This document shows positions 35,945 through 47,521 of a stretch of DNA of 64,000 bases, in pieces. Position 1 is the stretch's first letter; each line of letters begins with the position of its first letter. A program made the position numbers and the translations under genes. Source of the DNA: Straminergon stramineum (taxonomy: Eukaryota; Streptophyta; Bryopsida; Hypnales; Calliergonaceae). The stretch covers positions 34,522,547 through 34,586,546 of the forward strand of contig OY987263.1 of the NCBI GenBank assembly GCA_963920665.1, in the 5' to 3' direction. A model generated the notes under the pieces. That model was given only the letters and a program-made list of their open reading frames with translations, was not told the DNA's origin and ran no database searches.

Positions 35945-36385
35945 GATTGTTTGTTTTGTTTTGTTTGTTATGTTGAGATCTCATGGACCATACATCCCTT
36001 GGCTGTGTGCTTGGTATCGTCAAAAAGCCCTTGGCGAAGAGGGGTGCATGGGCTTTGTTTCATGGTGTTTGGATCTACAATGTGAAAGTTATTGAATTTC
36101 AAAGTTTTTTGAATAAAAAAAATTAGAAAATTAGAAAATTACTTTTACTTTTCTTCTACACTGAATAGGGGTATTAAAGGGACCAAAATTAAAGAAATTG
36201 ATTGTGGAAAATTATAGATGTTTGAAACATGATGTACATCCCTCGGACACTTCAATAAGTATTGATGTACAAGAAAGATAGATATTTATATAGTGTGAAA
36301 TGTCAATTAATTAATATGGTCCCCTTAATACCCCTATTGAGTATAACTGTGGCAGGCAACAGCACAGGGCACACTAGTTTGAAGT
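35945..36385 (+). repeat. Repeat G, copy 1, with a small TIR element inside
   Basis: It runs from a GTTTGTTTTG word through GGGGTGCATGGGCTTTG to GGGCACACTAG. Related copies occur at 50890-51112 and 56585-56750. This one is interrupted by the element at 36164-36338. Confidence 0.65.
36164..36338. mobile_element. Small TIR element (MITE), 175 bp
   Basis: The inverted ends are 21 bp with one mismatch, starting AATAGGGGTATTAA. It interrupts repeat G, whose uninterrupted form is seen at 51090 and 56730. The superfamily is not clear from the flanks. Confidence 0.75.
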
Positions 36386-36598
36386 GAAAGAAGCATTTCG
36401 AGCATCACTGTAGCTGTACGGGCACATTACGATGACCTTTGGTGACCGAACAGGAAGTTAGAGAGTTGCTTCCACAATAAGTTAACAGAAGCGCTCGATG
36501 AAAGTTACAGTTCCGCTCTGCTTAGAGACACACCCCCCCCCGGGTATTTCAAGCACAGCAGTCAGAATCCCCCGGCCCCACATGGTGGAGGGGGTTAA

Positions 36599-36820
36599 CC
36601 CTTGAACGCCAGGCTGGTGACCGTGGAAATCAAGCATTTTGGAACTGTGTGACATCATCTACTTTAAAAAAATAAAAAATACTCATTAGGAGTCAAACTA
36701 CTGTTAAAGATCTTCCCTTTTCACCCCTAATTCTGAGGATGAATAGTTTCACTTCTGTCCTATGCCCGAGAATTCCTTGTCATTCATCGGACGAAAAACG
36801 TCCGCCTCGACATTTAAGGG
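36599..36820 (+). mobile_element. MITE family A, copy 2, perfect TTAA target duplication
   Basis: 222 bp. TTAA stands on both sides (36595-36598 and 36821-36824). The tips are CCCTTGAACG and, inverted, CCCTTAAATG. It matches the copies at 4720 and 56838. It is too short to encode anything and must have been moved by a transposase supplied elsewhere. Confidence 0.9.
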
Positions 36821-37047
36821 TTAAATAACAATGGTCCTCGCGAGACCGGGGTGGGGTGGGGTGATGACCAGCCTGTTTCCCTGGGACTCATGTTGCTTGC
36901 TACACTCTGATTCCATTTGGCCCCTGTCAAAAGCATCTATTTTTAATGCAGAAAATGTTGTAAAAATGATGTTACTTCAGTTGGATGCAGATATGGGCCC
37001 AGGGCAGTGGATTTTGCCACAAAATTAAAGGTAGAATGAATTCATGA

Positions 37048-37070
37048 GCCAAGGTTTGTTAAACCTTGGC
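37048..37070. other. 10-bp perfect hairpin
   Basis: GCCAAGGTTT, loop GTT, AAACCTTGGC. It lies 310 bases upstream of the proposed start of the dehydrogenase gene. No role is claimed. Confidence 0.6.
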
Positions 37071-37377
37071 ACTTTCAGCCCTCTTTCCAACAAAGCCGGT
37101 GACGTCTAAAACTTCCTGCACACCTATCACACTACCATCTACTGAAGCACACTTGTCACAACTTCAAACTCTGTCATAATCATCTTTGACACATGATACA
37201 TGCTCTGAAGCTAAGGTAGGTTGAGAGATTCAAACTAAGATTATTGCAGCTGAACCAACATGTAGTGAAAGTACAACAAATTAAAAATTGGTGAAACTTA
37301 CTGTCAGCTGCTTGTGATATGAGTCTTGAACCTGGAGCCTCAAGTTTGTGTTTCAATGGTTTTTGAGTTCCTTTGCC

Positions 37378-40300
37378 ATGACGACGCACGGAGAGCTAGC
37401 ATGCATATTTCTTCTCACCACTTTGTACTGGAACTCTGACCATCTTCGTGCACACTCCCTGGAATCATTTGCTGAGGCAGAGGTACACCACTTCGTGAGG
37501 AAGTAGCTTAAATACGTTCTAGTTTGCTTCGATGATGTTTGGCACATGTATACCTTTATTGCTCTTCAATACCACATTAACAGTCACTGGAAGTAACCCT
37601 GTTGTTCTCCGCAGAGTACATCATTCTTTGTTTTATGTGTTGGATTTCCATCAACTTTGTTCATGTGAGAAATTTTGCTCAGTTTTGTTTAGACCTCAAT
37701 TGTGTTGAAATGACAAAAACAGAAGACTTCTGTGATACTGACACAGTTTTAGTTGTTTAACTGAAGCCTCGGATCTAATTCTGGCCTAGTCTTTAGAGAT
37801 ATTGAAAATCCTAATTATTTTTCAGAGCCTTGGGCACTTGATGTCACATATTTGGCACTCTGAAAGACATGATACTTAACCAGGTAGTAAGATTGTTTTT
37901 TTCTTGTTACCAATTTCCCTCAGTTTTCTAATGTGCATATGACCAATTTCACAAAACTCAAGTCAAAACCTAGTGCACTGCCACCACCTGTCCTAGTGGT
38001 TTCAGACCTTGCAATTCCTGCCACAGCTTGAGGAAAAGCTTATCATTCAGTATCGTAGTATATTCAGGATACCGCACGGCAGACTGAAGTGAGAAGATTG
38101 ATTGCCGTAGTTTGAAGTATGGGATGCATCACTCAAGCTGTTGCAGTGCATAACTTTAACTGGCAGATTAATATCTTCTCAACTCTGTCCATTTTGAGTT
38201 GAGTTTCATTGATTCTGAACATCAAATTCTTGTCATGAATACTCCCGTAGTCCAGCCCTCCCAAACAGCTAGTTTTTTGAGTCTCATTTGAGAATCTCCT
38301 CTTACTGCGGAACACAATTCTTGCACTCTTGACACCCCTATTGACTATTGTTTAGTATAGCTTGGATCTAGAATAGTTGCATGCCAACTCTAATGGTACG
38401 AATTGATTGAGAGCCGCCGATTCTGCTGTAAGCTAAGTTAGTGCACAATTAAACTGCCAGACTTTCATTTGGTGTAACTAGCTAGCTTCATGGATTGCAG
38501 TGGCCAAACCACGGAGGTGGAATTGAGAACCGGCGAGAGGCCAGGCAGGAGCACAAAATCAGCCTTCACACTCTTGCCAAGTTGAAGAAGAAGTGGAGTG
38601 CCAACACATCTGGGGATGTCACAGCCACTCCTGCAATTGCAAATGGGAATGTCTACTTCCCAACCTGGACGGGTGACGTTTATGCAGTGCAACAAAAAGA
38701 TGGGAAGCTAGTGTGGCGAAGGAACTTGACGGACTTGGTGGGAAGCAAATCGTTTATTTTGTCAAGGCACACACCTGTGGTGGAGAAGGAGTATTTGCTT
38801 GTAGGAATCTACGGTCCAGGCCTTCAACTGGCTCTCGACATCAACACTGGGGATTTAATTTGGTCCAAGCTTTTAGACTCCAACCCATATGCCATCATCA
38901 CCATGTCAGGCTCTGTCTACAAGAGGTAATTAACACTATCACGCACTTATCAATGATCAAGAGTCATTCCCAATTTAAGTTACATGAGTTTAGTCAAGCT
39001 TTCACAATCATTCTAAAATGAACTACTTGTATAAGCAAAATTGTGTAACTTGGCCCTAACTTATCGGAATCAATCCAAGTACTCAAAAACCGTTGATCTT
39101 GGTCATCTTTAGCAATTAATGTGTCTTCTAACAGATTTGGAATAGAAACACAACTAGGAGTGTAATTTGTTGTTGTCATATCTCAAATTTCTCTATCACT
39201 TTGCATACGGAGAAGTCACAAAATCATCTTGCCTTCATTAACTATTGTACATTTGCACTCTCGCTTTAGAATAATCTTCGAAATTCATTGAGATAATTAG
39301 GAGTAAGGATTGGTTGCCCTCATAAAGAAGATTATGCTAGCATTCATAGAAAATTGTCGGTGTGAGGAGTTTGGGAAGCCCTTTCAATCATTATAGTATT
39401 TTGAGGACAAGATTAAATCATCTATAACCTAATTCACATTTCATTTGTGGCAGTGAATATTACATAGGGGTGTCATCAGAATCTGAGAGTATTTTAGAAG
39501 ATCTTTGTTGCTCATTTCAAGGAAGTATGATAAAACTAGATATCAAAACAGGGGAGATCAAGTGGAAGACAAACATGCTACCTAACAACAATGGCCAAGT
39601 GGGATTATACTCAGGTGCAGCTATATGGGGAAGTAGTCCATCAATAGATCCCAAAAGAAAAGTTGTATACATTGCCACTGGTAATCTCTACTCTTCTCCT
39701 CCCAATGTCATTGCATGTGAACAAAGAGAAAACAACAAAACACATCGTGATGTACCTGATCCATGCATTAGCCCAAATGATCATTCTGAGTCTATTCTTG
39801 CCTTGGACCTGGATGTGGGAACAATTATATGGGCTCAACATTTGGGAGGCTATGACACTTGGACAGTGGCATGCTATCAAAATGGGCCATCATCACCCAA
39901 TTGCCCTCCTATAGTGGGACCAGACTATGATTTTGGAGAAGCTCCTATGATGCTTACTATCAAAAGGCATACAATAGGCCCGAACATGAAAGATGGTGAA
40001 TGTATTGACATTGTTGTTGCTGGACAAAAAAGTGGGATTGTTTGGGCACTTGACCGTGACCATGGAACACTTGTGTGGGATGCAGTAAGCAATCTTTATC
40101 CTCTCCTCCGAATATATTAGTGTTTCATTTTTTATTCTTAAATGACCACTTTGACTAACCATAATGTAAAAATATAATTAAGATGGGATCAAATTTTATG
40201 TTAATAGAATTAGTGAAGAATCTTGTTTGTAGTAGTAAAAAATTGGACAAACACTAAGTCTCTATATGTCCATCTCAAAACTACTATAAACAATGAGGTT

Positions 40301-40568
40301 GAAATTTAGAATCTTAGTTTATGAAGAACTAAAAATCAAACAATCAATTAAAAATCATTGAGTGTTCTTTTACTCAATAATAGTTTTTAATTTTACCAAA
40401 GGGATTTTAGAGGAATTAGTTGCAATGTCAAAAGGAAAAAGTCATAGAATGCTTGAACAAATCCTCTTCAATGTCAAATATAGGGACTCAATAAGTTATA
40501 TTGAGTTGAAGGCACTAATCACAAAGAGGGATTTTGAATGAAAAAGACTTCTTGAATATATAGGGAAA

Positions 40569-40611
<43 letters not shown>

Positions 40612-41191
40612 CTCAAAATAAACAAGAATTGAAGTACTCTCTATAAAATTCTATGGAACTTGAGAACCATATATTAGTAACATTAAATTTTCATGTAACT
40701 TGTTGCTTGGCTTTGTTTTGTACATGAAGGTAACTGGACCTGGAAGCCCTCTAGGAGGATCAATATGGGGAGCAGCAACTGATGGTCAACGTGTCTTCAC
40801 CAATGTAGTTAATTATAACAAGGAAAATTTCACATTACTCCCATCTAATGTAGTTACAACAAGCGGTGGGTGGGTGTCCATTAATGCGTCCTCTGGTCAA
40901 ATTTTATGGTCTATAGCATCCCCAGATGGATCTCGCCCTGTCGGACCAATCAGTGTTGCAAATGGAGTGGTACTCACGACCACTTTTGGATCACCAAATG
41001 GAACAGTGTATGGATTGGACTCAAAGTCAGGCAAGGTTTTATGGCATTACAACGTCAGTGCTTCCATGTATGGAGGTGTCTCGATTAGCAATGGATGCAT
41101 CTATTTTGGAGAAGGTATTAGAGTTGCAACACCTAGCAACACTACAGATAGCACACCTGGTCATGCTGTGGATGCCATTTGTGTCACTTAA
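37378..41191 (+). CDS. PQQ-type beta-propeller dehydrogenase (polyvinyl-alcohol-dehydrogenase-like), 4 exons
   Basis: Proposed exons are 37378-37482, 38501-38925, 39454-40084 and 40730-41191, giving 540 residues in frame. Exons 2-4 are firm: GT..AG borders, and the frame joins cleanly as GSVYKSEYYIG and WDAVTGPG. Exon 1 is inferred from an ATG, a hydrophobic segment (ACIFLLTTLYW) that would act as a signal peptide, a GT donor in the right phase, and its position before WPNHGG. The propeller blades show the repeated pattern of Gly, then Val/Ile/Leu, then Trp: DGKLVW, TGDLIW, TGEIKW, VGTIIW, HGTLVW, SGQILW, SGKVLW. Relatives of bacterial polyvinyl alcohol dehydrogenase are common in plants, but substrate and cofactor use there are not known to me. 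Secretion is likely. Intron 3 holds a TA microsatellite. Confidence 0.85.
40570..40608. repeat. (TA)n microsatellite in intron 3
   Basis: An uninterrupted TA run of about 39 bases between exons 3 and 4 of the dehydrogenase gene. A useful length marker and likely slippage site. Confidence 0.95.
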
Positions 41192-43416
41192 GCCCTAAAG
41201 TAGTATCTACACAATCACACTTGGAATTGTGGATGTCAAAGTTTATTCCATTCTAATGTTATACCAAGGTAACTTGTGATAGCAAATGTATCAAGTTGAG
41301 AATCAAAGGAGTGGAGATTTTTGATAATTTGTGGCCATGAATAGCAAAGTTTTGATTTTGGAAAACAGGGTGTATTTAGTAAAACATTCTTAATTTTTGA
41401 ATGGAATTTTTGGTATGCATTACATGAATTGTTTTCTCTATGAAGTATTTTTGGGTAGAGCTATTAGTTAGTAGTTAAATCTTTCTAAGTGAAGTACGTG
41501 CACATGCAATAACATGAAGATTCTTGGAACACCTGGGTTTCAATAGCTTTACATTGGCATCACACAACTTGCAGGTGAAATTAACAAGCATTCTCTGATG
41601 CTATACCTACTATGGACAACCATGCATGGCATACATGGAACACAAAGATGTCTCTATTGCAAAGATATCTCCAATGCAAAGATGTCTCAATTGTCCATTA
41701 CAAGAACTAAATGGGTCTCCCCAAGCAAATAAGTTGGGACATGAAACTCTTCATTCATAGAAGTGAAATTGGTTGAAAACTTCTGATACAATTAAAGTAG
41801 ATACACCCCAAAATGCCACTTTTTGCTATTGTGCCTAGTTACCAATATTAGGCCCGGTTTATACTAGCCCTTGGTTGAATGGAAGGCCAACCTAATTTGC
41901 ATGAATTCATGCCCTCAATCCAACTCCAATTCAACATTGTAGCCCTAATTAATGTAAAGTGTTGAGGCCCAATTCTAGGACCCAATTTCCAATTCATATA
42001 TTTTTGTATTTTTGAATGCTCAATTGAAGAAATATAAAATATTCACCTTTTCCTTTTCCTCCCTATTTTTCCTATTTCAAATATTAAAGAACGAAATTTT
42101 TTATTTAACCATTTGTGAACCTTTTCCTTTATCTTCCCATTATTCCTTTTTTTGTACTCTTGGGGGGTGCAGTAAGTGGTAGAAGTAGCCACATAGGTGC
42201 AAACAAATGTAGGATGCCCCAAAAACATTGTAGCAAAATATTATAATTTAATTGATTATACTATAGTGTATGTAAAATATCATTGGATGTATTGTAAATG
42301 ATATAGGGTATAGAATAATGGGATGCATTAGGAAATAATTAGACTTAGGATACCCCCCTTTTTATTATATTAGTGGGATAAAAGTCTCAATTATGGGTTT
42401 AGGGTTGGCATTTAATACCACATTTAGACTACATTGTCCTTTTATCCTTGATTCTTTAAACTCTAATGATTTAACTTGTATACCAGTGTTAGTTTGAGAA
42501 TTATATGAAGGTCATTAGCCTATTACATGCCATTTGTTGTATTTGATTTGAACTTTTATTATGCATAGATGAATATGTATTGTATTTGCCAACAACTATG
42601 TACTAGTAAGCTACCTTACCAAGTGTTTTAATTGGCCTCTAGTTCATTTCTAATGAAGCTTAGGTTCATAACCACATCACATATTAATTAGTAAGGATTC
42701 TTGAGGATCTAGCCATTATATGCTTGGAAGGCCATATGAGTTATTTGCCTTGGTTTGTGTACAAGTACACATAACCAAACTCTGACATCAAGCTAGCCCC
42801 ATAATGGTATGTTCGACTTGCCTAAGTGCTTGATTCACATACACTATTTGTACTTGCTACTTTACATGCAAGTCTTTTTATAAAGGGCTTGCATCTCACA
42901 AAGAGTTAAGAATGCTTTTAGGTTACATGATCACAAAGCTTTGAGACTAAAGAACTACTTGAATCTTCTCTCTTCAGGTAGAACTCACAATTGTAGGCTT
43001 TCTTTGTTTTTTCCACAAGTATTACTATTCTCTAGAAAAGAAACTTGGAATAGAGCATTTTTGTCAAAGATGGCTTCCACTAACTCAATCTATCAAAAAT
43101 TGTCAAGTTTTGCTTGTATTTTTATTCTTCCTAATATATGGTTTGGACTTCTTGAAATATTTTACAATGACTTTCTTTGAAAGACAAATGGAATTGGCAT
43201 CTAACTCAAGTTGTTTCATATTTTTTAGAACTTTGTGGAATTAGATATGAATTTGTAGACATTGGAGCACTAAAGGGTTAAGAAGCCCCTTCATTGTGAA
43301 CCCTAAATTCTACACCCAATTTTATAATTCTTGTGAGTATTGCAAAAAAATTGAACTAATATAGCATATAATATATTCATTGCAATTGAGAATTATAATT
43401 AATGTATGCCCTCTCT
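41192..43416. other. Intergenic DNA downstream of the dehydrogenase gene
   Basis: No gene. It contains a copy of repeat D (about 42165-42370) and, at 43271-43277, a lone element tip CTAAAGGG followed by TTAA (43278-43281) whose other end I did not find. Confidence 0.5.
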
Positions 43417-43420
43417 TTAA

Positions 43421-44000
43421 GCCCTAAGCGCTCTGATGTCCATTTTCTAGATGATGAACAAATTGGAACTCGAGTTTCATCCTCCTAACTACTTGGATGA
43501 AATTTATTCTAATTTGTGGTAATTTGTGGAAATACGTTATCCAGTTATTCTCCTATCTAAGGGTTGGATTTGGTGTAACTAGAATACATATTTTTCTAAA
43601 ATTACAAATGTGCAAGGATATCAAGTGGTCAAATTGCATTGACTTTAGTTCAAAATTGGATTTGTTGGAATGAGGTCATAGATTTGAAGAACCCAAAAAT
43701 TTCAAAAAATCACTATGTGAAAAGAACCTCATTTCAAATCCATTCCAACAAATTTTACTTAAAAAATGATAATATTTTGATTGTAATCAAATTTTGAGGG
43801 AATTTTGGAATTTCGCTTTCAAAATTTACAAAAAAAGATTGGTGATAGCATTGGTGAATCTAACCTTATAGATTGAATCCACTAATCAAGATCTACAACT
43901 TTAATTTGTATATCAATTCCAAAATATGCTTCTAAATAACACTTTATAATGATTTTTTTTCTAATCATCAATTCTAGAGATGAATCTAGACGTTTGGGGG
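43421..44000 (-). mobile_element. Family E element, copy 2, perfect TTAA target duplication
   Basis: 580 bp between TTAA (43417-43420) and TTAA (44001-44004). The tips are GCCCTAAGCG and, inverted, CCCCCAAACG. It is in the opposite orientation to 18190-18697 and shares its internal blocks. Non-coding. Confidence 0.85.
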
Positions 44001-44004
44001 TTAA

Positions 44005-44853
44005 TAATGAACCACATTAGAAAATGACATATTGATATGGTGTAAAATAAACAATAGACAAAAAATAGTAACCTCCCATTATATACATGGTGTTCTCACC
44101 TATATCCTTATTTATTTAAAGGACTACAGCCCTGAACTTGTACGTTTCAAATGTGTATTTTATTGAAATGTAACTTAATTTATTATTATATTATTTTTTT
44201 AATTTTTTAATCGATATACATTGAATCTCCTTTCCTATTATTAGATAAAAAATTGCAAATGAAAAACAATGCAATCACAATAGACATTCATGCACAACCA
44301 AATGGAATTTGGGAAGTGACAAATGTAGCATGTAAAATTTTAGAGGAGTTCCTCACATAATTACTCAATAGCTTATTCCATATCCATCCAACCTCTAATG
44401 ACTTCGTCATTGCACCCATAATTTTGCAATATGTATAAAAAAATAGAAATAAAAAATTATGTAACATATGAACATGCACCTAAAGCAAAATCTTTGATCC
44501 AAACACAAGAGATTGACTCAAGCTAGGAATGAATCCATCTTTGAATGCTTGAAAATTTCTAATTGCTAGGAAAAGTTTGACATTGCAAGTTCAAGAATTG
44601 GTTATTGGCATAGTTACCTTTAATTACCTACCTACATTCAACCCATAATTATGCACTATAAAAATTGATCAATTGGGGAGCTAACTATTAACTGTAAAAT
44701 GAACTGAGGAGCTAAATCAATTGTAAAATTGATCAAATTAACTCCGGGCTAAATTAACTAAGGAGTTAAATTATCTGTAAAAACTGAGCTGAATTACTGG
44801 AATTGCGTGTAACTGAAATAAATTAGTGTAGGCCTAAGATAACTGAGGGCCAT
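44005..44853. other. Intergenic DNA with a repeat D fragment
   Basis: The first 130 bases resemble the part of repeat D at 32890-33000. The rest is AT-rich, with GAGCTAA/GAGTTAA words. No gene. Confidence 0.5.
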
Positions 44854-44941
44854 ATTCATAAACTGAACTGGAATTAAATGTACTGGAATGTTGCATATTG
44901 TAGTACATGTTCCAATAATGTGCCTAGTTCAGTTTATGAAT
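44854..44941. other. 88-bp hairpin with perfect 16-bp stem ends
   Basis: ATTCATAAACTGAACT at the left pairs exactly with AGTTCAGTTTATGAAT at the right, and a TACAT/GTACA pair lies inside. Related words (GGAATTAAATG, TGAATGTTCAATG) repeat just downstream. It could be a small MITE or a hairpin RNA source; neither is shown. Confidence 0.6.
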
Positions 44942-45077
44942 GTTCAATGTTCTGGAATTAAATGAACTGCGTGTCCTAGTTCAATTTACAGTATGAATGT
45001 TCAATGTCTGGAATTAAAAATGAATTGAGGGTTGGAGCTAAAATCTTCTTTCCCAAATGGTAGATGCTCTGGAATTT

Positions 45078-45250
45078 AGGTGGGTACCACTACTTTTTGC
45101 TATTGTACCTATTTACTATAATTAGATTGGTCAAAGTTTCAATTTTTCTTGTTGGCAAGTGAAAGAAGATTTCAACACACCAAAGAACGTGACATTTGGA
45201 TATCATATGCAAAAGTTTTGAAGGGTCAAAGTTTCAAATAATAACTTCCA
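45078..45250 (+). mobile_element. Family H fragment (AGGTGGG-tipped)
   Basis: It starts GGTGGGTACCAC after TTTA and shares with 63528-63797 (opposite strand) the words TTTTTGCTATTG and TTGGCAAG plus a CAAAAGTTTTGAAGGGTCAAAG-like stretch. A partial third copy lies at about 45485-45640. Confidence 0.6.
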
Positions 45251-45843
45251 TTCATTCATGCTAGCTAGAGAATTATTCATGATCCAATAAAGATCCCAAT
45301 CTGCTCCTAGATGGGAGTTTGGGCCACCCAAAACCTTGCCTCAATTGCTTCCTTAGGTCCAATAGGAGTTTGGCGCCAAAACTATACCAACTAAGGTGAC
45401 ACATAGGATGAATTGTAGTTCTGGCCCAACCCTTGTATAAAGCTCTTGACCTTCCTTCAATCCGGCCCCAAGTATAAATAGGGCCTTAGATTTGTCAAAA
45501 TTTCATCATTTCTTGTTGGGAAGTGAAAAAGAGATTCCAACATACCAAAGAATGTGGCTCACATTTTGATGCTATTTAGAAAAGTTATGAAGGGTCAAAG
45601 TTTTTTTGCTAGAAGTTCTAAAATCATTTCTTCAACATATGTATGTATTAATTTTGTTTGTAGCCACCTTATACCAATGGTGAAAAAGGGCATGGGAAGC
45701 CCTACCCTAACATGGTGAATCCTTACCTTATTGTTCACTCACGATTTTCAAGCTTCCAGGCCCTTCTCAAAGCTTCTGCAACCTACTGACCGCCGGACGG
45801 AAGACAATAACCAGAAGGTCCGCGACACGGACCGAAGGTCGGG

Positions 45844-45909
45844 GAAGGTTCTAGAGCCATCGTCTCCCTTCTTGTTTCTTCTCGAAACCAGCATGGTGTC
45901 CCATATAAA
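45844..45909 (+). promoter_or_regulatory. Heat-shock promoter: HSEs and TATA box
   Basis: A three-unit heat-shock element GAAggTTCtaGAG lies at 45844-45856, a two-unit TTCtcGAA at 45879-45886, and a TATAAA box at 45904-45909. The spacing and order are those of a heat-shock-factor-driven promoter. Transcription would start near 45935. Confidence 0.75.
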
Positions 45910-45958
45910 GAACACCATGGGCTCTAATCTCCTCCAAGACAATTGCAGATTGCAACCA

Positions 45959-45988
45959 ATGCTTCATGATCTCATCTGGTGTAGCTAG
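45959..45988 (+). other. Nine-codon upstream ORF in the HSP leader
   Basis: ATG at 45959, stop TAG at 45986-45988, within the predicted 5' leader and 150 bases before the HSP start. It might modulate translation; nothing beyond position supports this. Confidence 0.35.
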
Positions 45989-46137
45989 TTCAAACTTTTG
46001 CTGTAAAATTCTTGCTGTAGATCACTCAATCTTGCGTAGTATTATATCAGCATTGTAAGAGATCTTCGATTAGCGGTATCGGCTTAGAGCTTGCCCTGGT
46101 TCTTGTTGTTCATTCAATCAGCTCTTTGACGTTGAGA

Positions 46138-46647
46138 ATGGCACTTTTTCCGTTCTTCGTGCGCCGCAACAACTCCTGGGACGCCCCAGACCCGTTTGAT
46201 ATGGTGGTGTCAGTATTCGACAACACCCCGGCCAGCTCGTTCGCTCGCGACGCGCACGCGGTGGCGAGCACCAACGTGGACTGGAAGGAGACCCTGACGG
46301 AGCACGTGTTCAAGGCCGACCTGCCAGGGTTGAAGAAGGAGGAGGTGCAAGTGCAGGTGGAGGACGGAAGGACTTTGAGCATCAGTGGGCAGCGCAAGAA
46401 GGAGGAGGTGCAGAAGACGGATACCTGGCACCGCGTGGAACGGAGCGGCGGGCAATTCATGCGCAAGTTCAGGCTCCCGGAGAACGCCAACCTGGATCAC
46501 ATCACGGCGAAGGTGGAGAACGGAGTGCTCACGGTGGTGGTGCCGAAGGAGGAGAAGAAACCGAAGACGCGCAGCATTGAGGTCGGCGGCCATGATGGCC
46601 AGCAGGTGATCATGGAGGACAAATCCGCGAAGGAAACTGCGCCATGA
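46138..46647 (+). CDS. Cytosolic class I-like small heat-shock protein (HSP20 family)
   Basis: 169 residues, no intron. An ATP-independent chaperone that holds unfolding proteins during heat stress, usually as large cytosolic oligomers. The alpha-crystallin domain runs from about [12 protein letters not shown] (residue 50) to the [12 protein letters not shown] block (about 125-136). The [16 protein letters not shown] and SGQRKKEE signatures are typical of plant class I/II proteins. A C-terminal Ile-Glu-Val serves as the I/V-x-I/V oligomer anchor. There is no transit peptide. The ATG at 46138 is preferred because it is the first in frame and gives a normal N-terminus. Codons are GC-rich, in contrast to the AT-rich surroundings. 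Upstream HSEs and a TATA box fit heat induction. Confidence 0.95.
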   Translation: MALFPFFVRRNNSWDAPDPFDMVVSVFDNTPASSFARDAHAVASTNVDWKETLTEHVFKADLPGLKKEEVQVQVEDGRTLSISGQRKKEEVQKTDTWHRVERSGGQFMRKFRLPENANLDHITAKVENGVLTVVVPKEEKKPKTRSIEVGGHDGQQVIMEDKSAKETAP

Positions 46648-46895
46648 TCGCTGTGAGCGGTTGAATTGTGGAGTTTTGGAGACCTGTTGTAGGAATTTTG
46701 AGTGCTTTTTTGAGATTGTAATTGGGTACCTGAGCTCAAGTTTCTGGCTCGGTGGACGCTCATGGCGTAGCAAATTTGGTTCATCTCCAGAAGGCAGTAT
46801 ACGTCACTAGCATCGGCTATAGCACCCGTGTTTAGAGAATAGAGATCGACCAGGAGTTAGTTTTGCGTGTACTTAAAAGTATTTTTGAGTAACCG

Positions 46896-46901
46896 AATAA
46901 A
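46896..46901 (+). terminator. Possible poly(A) signal of the HSP gene
   Basis: AATAAA about 250 bases after the stop codon. Plant signals are variable, so this is only a candidate. Confidence 0.4.
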
Positions 46902-47521
46902 AAACAGCAGGTTCTCTTAACTGTGTGAAATTGCATGAGGTTTCAGTTTTCTACTTAGCTTCAAGCTCAGAGATTACTCTGCCGTTAATTTGGGTAAGAC
47001 CTTAGATTCTGCAAATGTACGTAGAAGGAACTGCAGCACGAAGTCACATGCAAAGGATGAACTCTTCGTCAACGTAATAGAGGAGGGTGTTCGGAGGTCA
47101 TTTTCGACTCCCTGGCGAGTTCGAAGCACAATTGACAGCTGTGGAAGATTTGTAATATAATGCAGGATTCGACAATCCAAGAAATCCAAGCCAATGTCAC
47201 TACCTCTAGTTGTTGTGAAACGGCTGCAGAAACCGTTACAAAATCAACCACATAGACAGATAAACACATGGTAAGTTACGAACCGAGTGTGTCACGTGCC
47301 TTCAATTGATCTCCATGAATTCAATGATATCGCTAACGATTGGCCCGCAACAATAATCGCCTTGAAGACAGCGGCAGTTTAGAGCTAGTTTAGCAGTAGT
47401 CTGTCATTTCCAACGGTCAATCATGGGCTTCAGAATAGGGTTATTCATCTCTCAAAAGAGTCGCAGCGAACAGTACTGCCTTGGAAGAGATCTCGGAAGA
47501 GGTTCTAAAATTGATGGAAAA
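46902..47521. other. Intergenic DNA / 5' region of the lipocalin gene
   Basis: No separate gene. An in-frame ATG at 47423 would add 33 residues to the next protein but would bury its signal peptide, so it is taken as upstream. Confidence 0.5.

Noticed and set aside
45731..45988. An 85-codon frame over the HSP promoter
   Set aside because: It overlaps the HSEs and TATA box and starts far upstream of any likely transcription start.
46210..46773. A long His/Leu/Arg-rich frame opposite the small HSP gene
   Set aside because: GC-rich codons leave the reverse strand open; the forward frame is a complete HSP20.
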